Part shown: piece after piece, positions 51,808 to 62,355 of the stretch
Position numbering within the stretch: the first letter of the stretch is position 1
How the letters are laid out: the number at the start of each line of letters is the position of its first letter
Origin: Prochilodus magdalenae
Lineage: Eukaryota > Chordata > Actinopteri > Characiformes > Prochilodontidae
DNA length: 64,000 nt
Reading direction: 5' to 3'
NCBI GenBank assembly: GCA_024036415.1
Contig: JAMWET010001367.1
Location: 1 to 64,000 of the forward strand
The notes under the pieces: model-generated
What the model was told of the DNA's origin: nothing
What the model saw: the letters and a program-made list of their open reading frames with translations, nothing else
The model's database searches: none
Position numbers and translations under genes: made by a program

Positions 51808-51926
51808 TGATGTCATAACGATGTTTACTTTTTTAATGTCATAAGGATGTTAACTGCTACCTTTATGGTGTCATAAGAATGTCAACTGCCACCCTTATGA
51901 TGTCATAATGATGCCAACTGCCACAC
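51808..51926. repeat. Degenerate minisatellite, about four 28-33 bp units
   Basis: Units share TGATGTCATAANGATGTCAA followed by CTGCCACC or a T-rich variant. A related piece lies at 54724-54769. Confidence 0.85.
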
Positions 51927-52989
51927 AGGCCTTTGGATCTCATAATGGACACAGTGCCTTAAAGGCCACCACACACTAGATGTGTCGAGTCATGTGCCAC
52001 CATCCCAGTGCCAAAACGCAATGAGACGGTTCAACCCGTCAGTGCTTCACAGTTTGTGGCTCTGTATTTTGGCATTACCACAATAACATAAAGCCCTATG
52101 AAGACCACAGAAACCCACACTACATCACGTTTGGCTAGAACTCAAAAAAACATTTACACAGAAAGGCAGCCAGACAAATGCTCATGGTCTGTTACCTCAG
52201 ACGGCGTTAGCCTAGCCTATTTCAGCTCTAAAAGCAGCCAGTTTGCCGAGAGGCAGTAAACTGATATCGAGCATGACAGGGGACGTTAAAAGCTTTACTA
52301 CAGTCTCTTATACAAGTGTGAAATGAACTTGAACCTGGCGTTTCTATGCTGTAGTACTGCTCTGCTACGTGACAGTACACTGCACTGCATCAAGCTCTCA
52401 GTTTTTCTCTCTTTAACACACCTCCATCTGTCTCTTACTCCATCTACTTTTCTGCTCTCCATCCACAGAGTCCGCTTAAATAAATTCACTTTTGAAGAAT
52501 CATAGTGATCTGTACAAGGAACATTAGTTTCATCTGGCCTTGTTTTTTTTTTCAATAATTTCCATCCCCTCTTTGTTAGTTTCATTTTTCATTCTCTTTC
52601 TTTATTCCTTCCTTCCTTGAGATGAAATATTGTTCTTGAAAAAGAGAGTTGTAGCATTTTCTTTCTTTCTTTCTTTCTTGGGTGTTCCATAGAGCGAACA
52701 TGACAATCAATGTTAACCCACAGATCCGCAATTGGAATTGAGTCTTGGGAATTAGGGGGCCAGGGTAGCACTTGCAAATCTTGGTTATACACTTCGAACC
52801 AATGTTAAACATTTCTAGCCATGTGACATTGCATTGCCTTCCTGGAAGATCCCATTCGCCCCATGTTACGTAACATGTAACATGCAATATAAAAATGAAT
52901 AGACTCCTTTCAATACAGCAGCACTATGCTGCAGCACTCTTACTCCCAGAACACTGACTGTGACATGCGTCACAGGAGCACATACGCAC

Positions 52990-53156
52990 CGATGGGCTGT
53001 GTGTTGACCTCGGTGTCCAGAGGCTCCGGTGAGGTGAGAAGCTCTCGCTGAGAGCTGCAGCTGGGGGTGCTCTCCGTCGGGCTCACTGGACTCCGGATCA
53101 TTTCTTGCTCTTTTTCGTCCTGCATCGCCGCATAGAGGTGGAGGCCTGGGATCTTC
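52990..53156 (-). CDS. sorcs1/sorcs3: SorCS receptor, cytoplasmic-tail exon
   Basis: After the acceptor CTCAAG, the exon completes an AG|G arginine codon and reads KIPGLHLYAAMQDEKEQEMI, then RSPVSPTESTPSCSSQREL, LTSPEPLDTEVNTQPI. From memory, KIPG-NVYAQMQNEKEQEMISPVS in a SORCS1 isoform and KIPWINIYAQVQHDKEQEMI in SORCS3 are the closest tails. YAAM is a YxxPhi endocytosis/AP-adaptor motif. The donor is GTGCGT at 52989. If it is not used, the frame runs on for AYVLL and stops at 52970-52972, giving a shorter tail. The paralogue is uncertain: the tail looks more like SORCS1, the membrane segment more like SORCS3. Confidence 0.85.
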
Positions 53157-53309
53157 CTTGAGGAAAGAGTTACAATGAGATACAGGGGGAAGGTAAACAA
53201 CCAGCAATAACAGAAACTAAAGACGGAGTTCGCTGGAGGCGGCGACAGCTGGCGAACCGCAGGAGAGGAGAAATCTCATTACTGGTGCTCATAACATACT
53301 TCATATATA

Positions 53310-53830
53310 GTACTAGCCAAAGATTTGGATACACTTGTCTGAAAGCATGTTTTTATAATATTAAAGACATTTTAATGCATGATTAAAGGGCTTAAATCTT
53401 AAGAGTAAGAGTAAGCTGATGTAATGAACTGTTCGCTCCACAGTCTTTGGAGCCCATAGACAGAAACAGACATAGGCAGTTAAAATCAGCCTGTTTTGAC
53501 TGAACCGTTTATGTGATGTCACAGTAAGCAACACAGTTACATTAATACATCATAGCCTGCAGGTTAGCTCCGCCCATTCCTGCAGAAATTATAGATAGTG
53601 TTTAAGCATACTTCTTCTGAAATACGGCAGCCAATCAGAACAGATCTAATTTACATATATCAGTCTTATAGGCACAGTAACAAAAGCAGACTGTGTAATT
53701 CTACAGAATGAAGAGAGGTTTGAATATGGTCACACAATATAAATGAAATGTTTTTGGTTATGTACACGGGTAGTGTATATTTAGACCTCTGGTGTCACAT
53801 ACAGCACAAACCACAATTACTACCTATCAG
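53310..53830. repeat. Probable dispersed fish repeat, class unknown
   Basis: The stretch AGCTCCGCCCATTCCTGCAG, AGCCAATCAGAACAG, TTTACATATATCAG, GGCACAGTAACAAAAGCAG is of a kind I recall as widespread in fish. No ends or partner copy were seen in the window. Confidence 0.4.
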
Positions 53831-54723
53831 CTTTATTACTGTGAGTCTCCGACTCGTTTAAAAGATAGTTGCTTGTTCCTGTTAACGTTTTGAGCCAATC
53901 AGTTGTGCTGCATGTTAAGAACAGTTTAAATCCAATACAGGAGACCAATAGTTCCAATGGCATGAAATTCCGTATGTTATTTCATAGTTATGATGTCACC
54001 ATATCTCTAAACAGTTATCAGAATCTGTGTCCAAACTCTTGACTAGTAGAGTAAGTTCTCCTTGCGGAACAATTAGCTGTTTATTATGACTGAATGACTA
54101 AAAACTCACACAGTTTGGGCAACATATGGTTGAGCTACAGTAGACGTAATGATTTGTAATGGGTGGTTAAACCAATACTCCAGCAGCCTGGGGCCGTATT
54201 ACAGAAACTTCTTTTTTTGTCCCAAATTAAGATTTTACGGGTTAAGACAGGATTTCTCACAAGTCCATTTTACAGAAGCAATTATGATTTCAGTTTAGGG
54301 ATGGTATCTTGTCTTATCTTGAGTTAGGAAACTGCTTGATCAAAGTCAACAATTAACTGTCATGTCTTTAACCAGGCAACTGATGAAACTGTAAAAGTGC
54401 AGCTGCAAGAAAAATGTTTAAACTGTACAGTTTTCCAGACAGCTAGAGTAACTGATGTAATAAGGTTAAAACAGAACGCAAAATATGTACACTGTGTAAC
54501 AGCTTTGACACCCAGTTTCAGTTTCCATTTCCCAAATGGTTTAGCTGACCACTGATGTTAATCCTCCTTATTAATCTTAAAAAAATGTATCAACCTTAAC
54601 ACATAAATAAGAGGGTGGTATAAATAAGACTGGTGAAGATTGTGCTTGCCATTTTGTAGTTTAGATTTGCAATTTTACCAAAGTTTTGCTTGATTGACAC
54701 TTGAATTCCAACTGCAACTTATT

Positions 54724-54769
54724 TATGTCATAATGGCCTTATGATGTCATTAAGATGTCAACTGTCAAC
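54724..54769. repeat. Minisatellite-like piece related to 51808-51926
   Basis: ATGTCATAATGGCCTTATG, then ATGTCATTAAGATGTCAACT: the same unit type as the minisatellite in the neighbouring intron. Confidence 0.65.
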
Positions 54770-55089
54770 ATATATAACCAATATTCTTAATGGACTACAC
54801 AGTATGCCGATACACAGTGATTCCAATGCACTGTTCAATTCCTCAATTCCTGTAAAAAATTGACATTAAAGTTGTCAAATATTTGGTTCAAATAATACAT
54901 GATATGAACGTTTGCTCTGACATTTCATAAGGACGAGGCTCCGCTTAGATTAATGATTGTGGTTGTCTTGCCTTCATCTCTCTTCTTAGCCTGCTACAGC
55001 ACCTCATCTCGAAAATGATGGCTGTAGCAGCACTTGCCTCTCTCCATTTCTCTGTCTTTTACTCAGATTACCTCATATATACAAAAATA

Positions 55090-55784
55090 CACTCATAGTT
55101 GCACCCAGAAGGAATTAATCGATAGGAATAAAACTTAGTAGGTGGGTATGGCATGATGAGAAGTTTCAAGCTGGTATGTGACGTAAGCAAAGACGTATCT
55201 AACTGGTCCAACAGCCATAATTGTGAACATCCAGCAAGCAGTTATACCCCCGTTAATCATCTTGTTAGTGCCAGCACCACTGGCAGATGGCTGCGCGACA
55301 CAGGAGTACTGGACTGCATGCAGACTGTTACGATATGTGCCCTTAACGTCACATCAACATCACCAAAAACTGCAATGGTGTCATGCTAGACCGTCATGGA
55401 GTGACTCAGAATGGCAGCAGGTCATCTTTTGTGACGAGTTCCGCTTTTGTCTTGGTGGAGATGACCAATCCATGTGTGGAGGCACTGTGGTCACTGCCAA
55501 GATGAACCACTTGTTGTCACACCTCGCTCCACCTTTACCGCAAAATCTGCAGGAACCGTGTAAGAATATTAAAGCTGCATGGGATGAATTATCACAGGAG
55601 ACCCACATGGAGACCTGATGCCATACTGAGAGACAGTATTCCTGTGTGTGTAGCTCAGTAAACATTACCCATATCAGTCTAAATTCATCATCACTTATTG
55701 TTCCGGGTAACCTTTATCTTCCTTCCCAATAGCACTGCAATCCCACACTTCCTTTTGGGTGCAACTATTCTTTGGTGATGAGTG
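55090..55784 (+). mobile_element. Shortened Tc1-like element (family A) with TA flanks
   Basis: The termini are CACTCAT...AGTTGCACCCAGAAGGAA on the left and the inverted TTCCTTTTGGGTGCAACTAT...ATGAGTG on the right. TA lies on each side (55088-55089 and 55785-55786), as expected for Tc1/mariner. The frame 55223-55618 contains WSDSEWQQVIFCDEFRFCLG and GDDQS, the block around the first catalytic aspartate, and KNIKAAWDELSQE near its end, the C-terminal region. The middle and N-terminal parts are missing or out of frame, so it is inactive. A relative in opposite orientation lies at 34497-35392. Confidence 0.85.
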
Positions 55785-57632
55785 TATTCAAATTACCGTT
55801 GCTGTGGTTAAATCTGACAAACTCTGGCTTTAGTTTAGCCAAAAAGTGTCAGTCATGTCAGATTCCCTGTTCAACATTATTAATACATCAGCTACTAAAT
55901 GGGACCTTAACGCTGGTGAAATCAGCTGGGCTTAGAGTGGCTACAGGGGAATAGCAGGTATGCAGCACATCTCAAATGTTGGTAAGCGCATTCGCCATTC
56001 TCATGTTTCTTGCCAGGTAAATTGTCATAAATGTTCTTCCCAGAAACACAAGTCAGTTCTTCGTGTTCTTGGTATTGAGAAACACCAAAGTGAAGCCAAT
56101 AGGATGAGATTTCAGACTTATGAAGTTTCTGTAATACGGCCACTAAGCTCTGTACCACACGACTGATTACCATGGACAATAAAAAAGAAATTTTGTTTAT
56201 TTTGAATGAGGTTTTCCTGAAGTTAGAAAGAAACAGAAAACTCTTTTACTTGAAACACACTGTAACAGCAGCCAGTAGGCAGGCGCTCAATCCCCTTCTT
56301 ATTGGCTTCAGTGATGAGCAAGTTTTGAGAGATCTTTCTCTTCTGTATCGAAATTATAGCCCCATACATACCAGATGCCCAGTTACTGATTAGTGTTATG
56401 AGTGCCAGAGAATCCCTTTAAGGCTTGATTTGTCTTAATGAGCATGTTCCATATCATGGCCACAGGCTGCAGTCTTCTCAGGATTTCACCTCAGAGATTT
56501 GTTATAGAAATGATTCTAATCTCTGAAGGATGTGCCAAATAAGTTTTCTGATACATAAAAGTTCCACGGCTGTCAGCGCTTATTTACTGCAGTACAGGCC
56601 TCGCTGAATCCCAGCTGTCAGGAAAATTCTTTGTTGTGTGTTTAGTGCACACCGTCTCCCCCTTTGTCTTTCACTTTCTGTCTCTGGCCTGCTAGATCTT
56701 GTCTTCTTGTTGACCCCTGCTGCTCTTTTCTCTCCCACCCGAGCGGGGGTGCCGCTGCAATAATTTAACATTTCATAAAGGTCAACTTGCAAGGCCCAAA
56801 GGGCTAAATATTGATAATGTCTGCAGCGCTGACTGACATTTCCAATTCGCTGCAAGCAACTTAGACAAAAGGAATCTAAACCCCTTGCAGGAACTCTGGG
56901 TGAGAAATATCACTCAGAGCTTTGACAGACTGTCTCCAGCCATCATATTTAACTGACAGAGGGGGGTCAGTGTGTTCTCGACTGCCTGGAGGGATTGCGT
57001 TGTCCAAATTACGAGTAACCCTTGTAAGCTCAGTGTAGTTTGGCCTTTTAACTTGTGATGGGCCGATTAAAGTGTTGGCATCAGAAGGACAAGCAGGTTC
57101 AAGATTCGCAGGTCCTAAATGTCTTCCAACAACAATGAAGTTCCACACAAGAAACCCCTGTGGTTTAACCCACTGATAGACGTTTCATGGAAGGACATAA
57201 GAACAGGCTCCCTGTGAAAATGCAATATTGATCAAATTAATTTAAAAATTAAATAAATTAAAAATATTCACTAATTAATTAAGAAATGAATAGAAACTTT
57301 TTTATGCACTTTTTAAAATGTTTTTAAAGGAAACAAAAACTAAAAATAAAAAAATAAATATACAAAGAAAATTAGTAAAATAAAATAATTAAGTGATATT
57401 AAGTGGATTATGTGATAATTTAAATGATATTTTATTAAACAAAATTAACTACATATTATTATTATTGCTAGATTTGTGATGCAGGTTCAGAGTTTATGGA
57501 GACTAATTGCCTCCAAGTCTGGCTGCTGGTGAACCTGCTGGTCTGGGCTGCTACTGAAAGTTCATTTATAATGTATGAGGCTAAGTGGAAGTACACTGAG
57601 AGCTGACTCAGGGTCAGGCTTGGGCACATTAC

Positions 57633-57738
57633 CTTTTGAATTTATAGATGAGGAACACGGCTAAACCCACCACCACCACTGACAGGAGCATGAGCATGGC
57701 TGAGCTGCTGTGGTTCTCACTGGTGTCCACAAGGGGTG
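57633..57738 (-). CDS. sorcs1/sorcs3: SorCS receptor, transmembrane exon
   Basis: This 106-nt exon has acceptor CTGTAG and donor GTAATG. With the G carried over from the previous exon it reads APLVDTSENHSSS, the membrane span AMLMLLSVVVVGLAVFLI, then YKFK and the first two bases of an arginine codon. SorCS1-3 proteins have an almost identical HSSSAMLMLLSVVFVGLAVF-type span followed by a basic YKFKRK stop-transfer sequence. This is the single membrane anchor of a type I receptor that carries cargo between the Golgi, endosomes and the cell surface. Identification as SorCS is firm; the paralogue is not. Confidence 0.95.
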
Positions 57739-58149
57739 CTACAGGGGATGCAGAACAACAGTTCAGTGAACATTAAGACAAAAAACGGGCTTTTACTAAA
57801 CAGCAGGCTAGAATTCTGAAGATTCTTATACACAGGAGATGAATGTACAAATAGAGGTTCGATCTTTTGTTGAAACACTATATATATAGATATGGTTCAC
57901 AAAGGAGGTGGAAACTATTGAATTTTTTAATATATATTTAAATTTCAGCAACATAAATGAATGAATTCATTTTCATACCAAGAAATCAATTAAATAAATA
58001 TATAAATATATAATCCATTGTGGATTATATGTATGTTACTCCACAACAATATTAGACAATTATGTGTATAAATTGACCACAAGAAAATATATAAATATTT
58101 TATGACAAGTCACATTATGATTTTTTACAGAGGATGGTCGGTTGCTCAC
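57739..58149 (-). other. SorCS intron, 411 bp
   Basis: Borders GTGAGC at 58149 and GTAG at 57739; AT-rich, nothing else inside. Confidence 0.85.
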
Positions 58150-58249
58150 CTGCAGATAAGTGTGCAGCATAGACTGTGATTTGGACTCCTGGTCTTAATG
58201 TGAATTGGACCTGGTTCTGGTTTAGGGCACCCAGAACTAACTCCAAGAG
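58150..58249 (-). CDS. sorcs1/sorcs3: SorCS receptor, membrane-proximal ectodomain exon
   Basis: This 100-nt exon has acceptor TCTGTTCAG and donor GTGAGC and enters in phase 0. It reads LLELVLGALNQNQVQFTLR, PGVQITVYAAHLSA. SorCS proteins have an ALNQN-V-F-LKPGV-V-VY segment at exactly this place before the membrane span. It leaves one base (phase 1) that the next exon completes. It belongs to the folded region below the VPS10 propeller and PKD domains. Confidence 0.93.
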
Positions 58250-61200
58250 CTGAACAGAGAAAGACACAACAATGATTTGGCTATGCAGCACTCTCATTAA
58301 GGGTCTTGTTAGCACAATGAAATATTGAACTGTGTAAAAGCAAAACTAGGCAGTGGAGGCCAAAGACTTTCCTCTAATGTTGTTTTTACAGTCCCCTAAG
58401 CTACCTTATCCAGGGGGCACACACTTCAAAGAACTCCAGAAGTTATTATTTTGGGTAAACATGGGGTACCTAGACAGTCGAACTCAAATGCACTGGTATG
58501 AAAACTTTTAAACTCATAAAGGACTTATACATCTCATATTTGGATAATTTTTTGGAGTAACAAGGTGGTAAATACACAAAACCTCACTATACATTTCACT
58601 GTAACAGGGAACTTCTGTTTATTTAGAGTTCAACATCCAAAATGTCCCTTGCTTTTTGCACAAACAACATTTTATATTTAGATTTCTGATCCCAATATGC
58701 TAAATTCGGCAAATAAACAGTAGCTGTGCATTAAATGTGCAGAAGCTCTCTGTAGATGACAAGTAGCGTATTTTCAAAACATGTCATTTCAACATATCAA
58801 AAACTCACTTGGACTAATAATAAATACAGGCTAATAAATACAAAGATGCTAACTAGTTTTGGAGCAGTAGAATTAGCAATGTCCTTCCTTCCACATTAGG
58901 CAGTGTGCAAAAAAATGTTCAAACAGCTTGTCCACAAGCAGGCATCCTAAAAGTTTCTCCCACCTTTAAAATATTTAAGACTAAGATAAATAAAATACTT
59001 TAAACTCTTAAAACAGATTGAAGCCTTAAAATTGGATAAAGAGAGCTGGGTTTTAGGTCCGTACTAAGGTTTCTGTGAAACATGTAGACCCCTACTCTGA
59101 TTTCTTTCTCAGCCTCTGTATGTGTGAAAACACAGCGCAGTACAAGAAATAAGTAACCAGTGCCTAACACAGGAACAGTAATATGGCAACTAAACACTGG
59201 AGTGATGCTGAAACCAACGACATTTCTGACTAAATTAATTTTAAGTATTCTTCATTGTCTAGATGAAGTAAATATTTATTTTGTGGTATAGTGATACGGA
59301 TGAAGTTTCAGCTTTACTTTTTATTTCCTTTTTTACTTTTATTTTCCTTTTTATTATCTTCCTCTGTGAGTTTTTTTTTGAGCAGCTGCAAAAAGTAGAC
59401 TCAGAGTTTTCCATTATATGATTCCCCAAGTACACGTAAACATGTTTATCAGACTGTTGACAAAATCTGATTTTCTGCAGTTATCAGATTATTAGGTGCT
59501 CGTAGATGCACTCGACGAGGTCGAGGAGGCATGTGTAGAGCCGATGTAACAGATGTTCCATTTTTCAGTTTAGAAGGATTACACATTCAAGTACATGGAA
59601 CTGAGTAAAAGGAACAAGTGATTGGCCACTGCTGATAACTGGATAAGTATATGTACATACAGATCAGAATCAAAAGTGGAACAGACAGGGTGGAATACAA
59701 CTGCAGGGACAATGTCTTTTTGAAAACAGCCCTCTATTTACTGACACTCTATGCCTTGGGGATACCTTGACGGCAACCTTGAGACTGCACCCTTAGTGTA
59801 CGTGAAAAATGGCAGGTTTGATATCGTATATTAATGTTGCATCTGAGTTTCAGGTGTGATATATGGCAGCTTTACAGTGCAGACTAGCTGTATTTGAAAT
59901 ACTGTCCGCGTCTCAACAGACACGCCAGTGCCTTTCGACATATATCAACCACATCACCTTGAGTCAGAAATAAAGATATATGAGATGGGAGGGAAGTCAT
60001 TTTGGTCTAATATCTCTGTCTCAGACACAGCTGATGATCAGATACCTGCTAAAGCATAAATCCTGACAGCAGAGCTTAACTAAAATGTTGTTTCATCCAG
60101 AAAGGGACCATCTTTTTTAATCAGGGATTTATTTTATTATTACAATACCTATAACTAAGGGCTGGTACACTTCAATCTCTTTTGACCTTTATCAAAGGCC
60201 AGAAGTTGAAGAAAGGACATTCAGTCTCTGTGAATCTCCATTAATGCCTTTACAGAGGGTTCATTTTTTATTTCCTCTCCAGGCTTCATTAATTGTCTCT
60301 GCTTCATTTACCAATTGAATCTTAATGGCGCTCGTTTTGTACCTTTCTCTCTGTCTCTCTCTCTCTTTCTCTTTTCTTTCCTTTCCTTCACTTTATGTGT
60401 CTTACCTATTTCAAATTAGACCTTTCTTTGAATAATTGCTTTTTACATGCTGTGCACTGGGGTCAGTAAATCTATTAGATTTTTTAATAAGGTTATCAAC
60501 ATATCATACCACCAACATGGCAGCTTTAAATTAAGATTTATATTCTGTGGGCATTTGGTAGAAGCTGTCCCTTTTTGCACTGATCAATGGCCGGTTATCC
60601 ACACACAGGTCCATAGAAAAGAGTAACGAAAAACTTCAGACTAAGGGTATTTGATAATCTGAAAAGATAACATCACAGCACGTATTCACAATGTTTAATT
60701 ATGTTGAAGTTAAAGAGTAACGCATTTAAACAATGAGGATAAATCAAACAACAGGTAAAAAGAATTTAAAGAAGAAAGATAACAGGCTGACATCCAATCA
60801 GCTATTACTCTATACTTTATACAGTTATTGTACACTGGTTATTATTAAATAACCCAGACAAGTTATCAAGAACATAACGCTGCTGCCGGAACAAACCTCA
60901 ATCATACCTTTATAAGAGAAGAAAATGCAAGTCTATGGAGAGCCCCCACCCATGTATATCAAATTATATCAAAAATCCAAAAAAAAAAACAAATTGAGAG
61001 ATGAGGGAAGATTGTCTAGCACAAACTGCCTCTATTTAATTATTAAAACTAGAAACTCAGAAGAGTCCTATAATTGGCCTAAATCTAGTGTTATCTTTTT
61101 GCATGACTATTCGCAAGATCGATTTCTGTGGGCTTTTGACATTGTTATCAGTAGAGAAGACATGTATCCAAAAATCTGGAAAATTACAGATAAGATCAAA

Positions 61201-62144
61201 ATTAGCATTTGTACCTGAAATGTCCTGCAGTGTCCAGAATATCATTCATATTTTTATGTTTGTGGGCTATTTGGGATACAGTGCACAGTGGCATGCACTC
61301 CATTTCTGCTGAAATGTATAGAACACTTTATTTTTATAAGTGTACAGATTAAAACCACTGTACTACATGCAAAAAAAGCACCACCTTTGCTGCCCTCTGC
61401 TTTTAAAATATATTAACCATGTAAATCACATGATTTCTGCAGAAGTCAACTCTAGACTTACTGGATAAGTGTGCCGCTGGGCTTCTCCTAACTACTTGAT
61501 TAAGCAGGCTTTTGGTTATGTGTTTCTCTAATGGCTTTTGTTAAAAGCTTCATGGCACAACATTGACACCTGCTGGAGGAAAACAGAAAAGCTTCCCTAT
61601 TCTATTAATTCTCCCCTGTTTGGTTTCAAATAGGCAGAAAATGGTACCATTTGCCCAGCTGAACAAGTTTTGACTAATTTGTACTTCTCTGAGTATTTTT
61701 AGAGAGTGCTTTTACTTATGCACAAGCATATTGGTGAGGAAAGTAACCTACCGTCTTACTCATTACTGCAGGACAGCTTTTTGGTGGCACAACTCTTCAC
61801 CAGGCAAATTATTTGATCATTTGCAGATGGACTTTATTGAGCCAACACCCAGTGAGGGTAAGAAATATTGTTTGGTCATAGTTGACATGTTCTCCAAATG
61901 GGTGGAAGCCTTTCCCACTTCCAAACAGGATATATATATATATAAAATATACCTGACATGTAATTCCGATTGCACTTCATTTTACCCACAATGCAAATGC
62001 AAGTAAGAAATGTGGAATTACAGAGCTAATCTGACTGTACTTGCAGTGCCGTGGAAACGAAGTCTTTCTTTACTATAGCTTTACTGTGCTCTCTACTCTT
62101 TAAATCCCTTTAGTGGTTGAAAGAAAAGTGTCTGTGGTCAGTAC
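58250..62144 (-). other. SorCS intron, 3.9 kb
   Basis: Borders are GTACTG at 62144 and TCAG at 58250. The low-repeat stretch at 60000-60430 resembles conserved non-coding DNA by composition. An integrase fragment lies at 61800-61931. The 97-codon frame at 60925-61218 has no recognisable motif. Confidence 0.7.
61800..61931 (+). pseudogene. Integrase fragment of an LTR element or endogenous retrovirus
   Basis: About 44 codons match the start of a retroviral-type integrase core: PGKLFDHLQMDFIEPTPSEG followed by KKYCLVIVDMFSKWVEAFPT. The LQMDF aspartate would be the first catalytic acid; the second aspartate and the glutamate are absent. The match ends abruptly at a TA repeat (61930-61942). No long terminal repeats, gag or other pol parts were seen nearby. 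It is a dead fragment in the intron, antisense to the SorCS gene. Confidence 0.8.
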
Positions 62145-62355
62145 CTGATCTAAATGTGTTGTCGTCTTCTCTGGTTTGCCCTCTGTCAGTTCTTTATCTG
62201 GCAGCAGGAAGAACTCAGCAGCCGTGGGAAGTCCTGGCAACACGGTGACCAATAGCTGCTCCGGACTCACTCCAGTAGCCTTTGAATAAGCAGAAAGAAG
62301 TCCCTGTGACTGAAGTGTAACCGCAGTTCCAAACTGCCTGTACCGTTCTGTGTAC
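62145..62355 (-). CDS. sorcs1/sorcs3: SorCS receptor, ectodomain exon
   Basis: The 211-nt exon has acceptor CACTGCAG (weak pyrimidine tract) and donor GTACTG after CAG. It encodes 70 codons: YTERYRQFGTAVTLQSQGLL, SAYSKATGVSPEQLLV, TVLPGLPTAAEFFLLPDKE and LTEGKPEKTTTHLDQ. The LLVTVLPGLPTAAELFLLP block is a hallmark of SorCS proteins just before the ALNQN segment. It is the most 5' exon visible; the VPS10 and PKD exons must lie to the right of the window. The weak acceptor leaves the exact start slightly uncertain. Confidence 0.9.

Larger units (their letters stand above)
50281..52989 (-). other. SorCS intron (between tail exons)
   Basis: Borders on the minus strand are GTGCGT at 52989 and GCAG at 50281. 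It contains a short telomere-like repeat (51214-51229), a minisatellite (51808-51926) and a TTTC repeat near 52660. No other gene was recognised. Confidence 0.55.
54192..56141. mobile_element. DNA element with perfect 20-bp inverted termini, host of a nested Tc1 copy
   Basis: GGCCGTATTACAGAAACTTC at 54192-54211 is matched exactly by its reverse complement at 56122-56141. Between them are about 1.25 kb of non-coding DNA plus the inserted Tc1-like element 55090-55784. No transposase frame belonging to the outer element was found, so it is probably non-autonomous. I see no clear target duplication, so the superfamily stays open. Confidence 0.7.
53157..57632 (-). other. SorCS intron carrying nested transposons
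   Basis: Borders are GTAATG at 57632 and CAAG at 53157 on the minus strand. It holds a probable dispersed repeat (53310-53830, with AGCCAATCAGAACAGATCT and TTTACATATATC words), an inverted-repeat element with a Tc1-like element inside (54192-56141), and a low-repeat stretch at 56560-57060 that might be conserved non-coding DNA. No other exon was recognised. Confidence 0.6.

Noticed and set aside
60925..61218. 97-codon frame in the SorCS intron
   Set aside because: No recognisable motif; a similar-length frame is open on the other strand; composition like AT-rich intron DNA.
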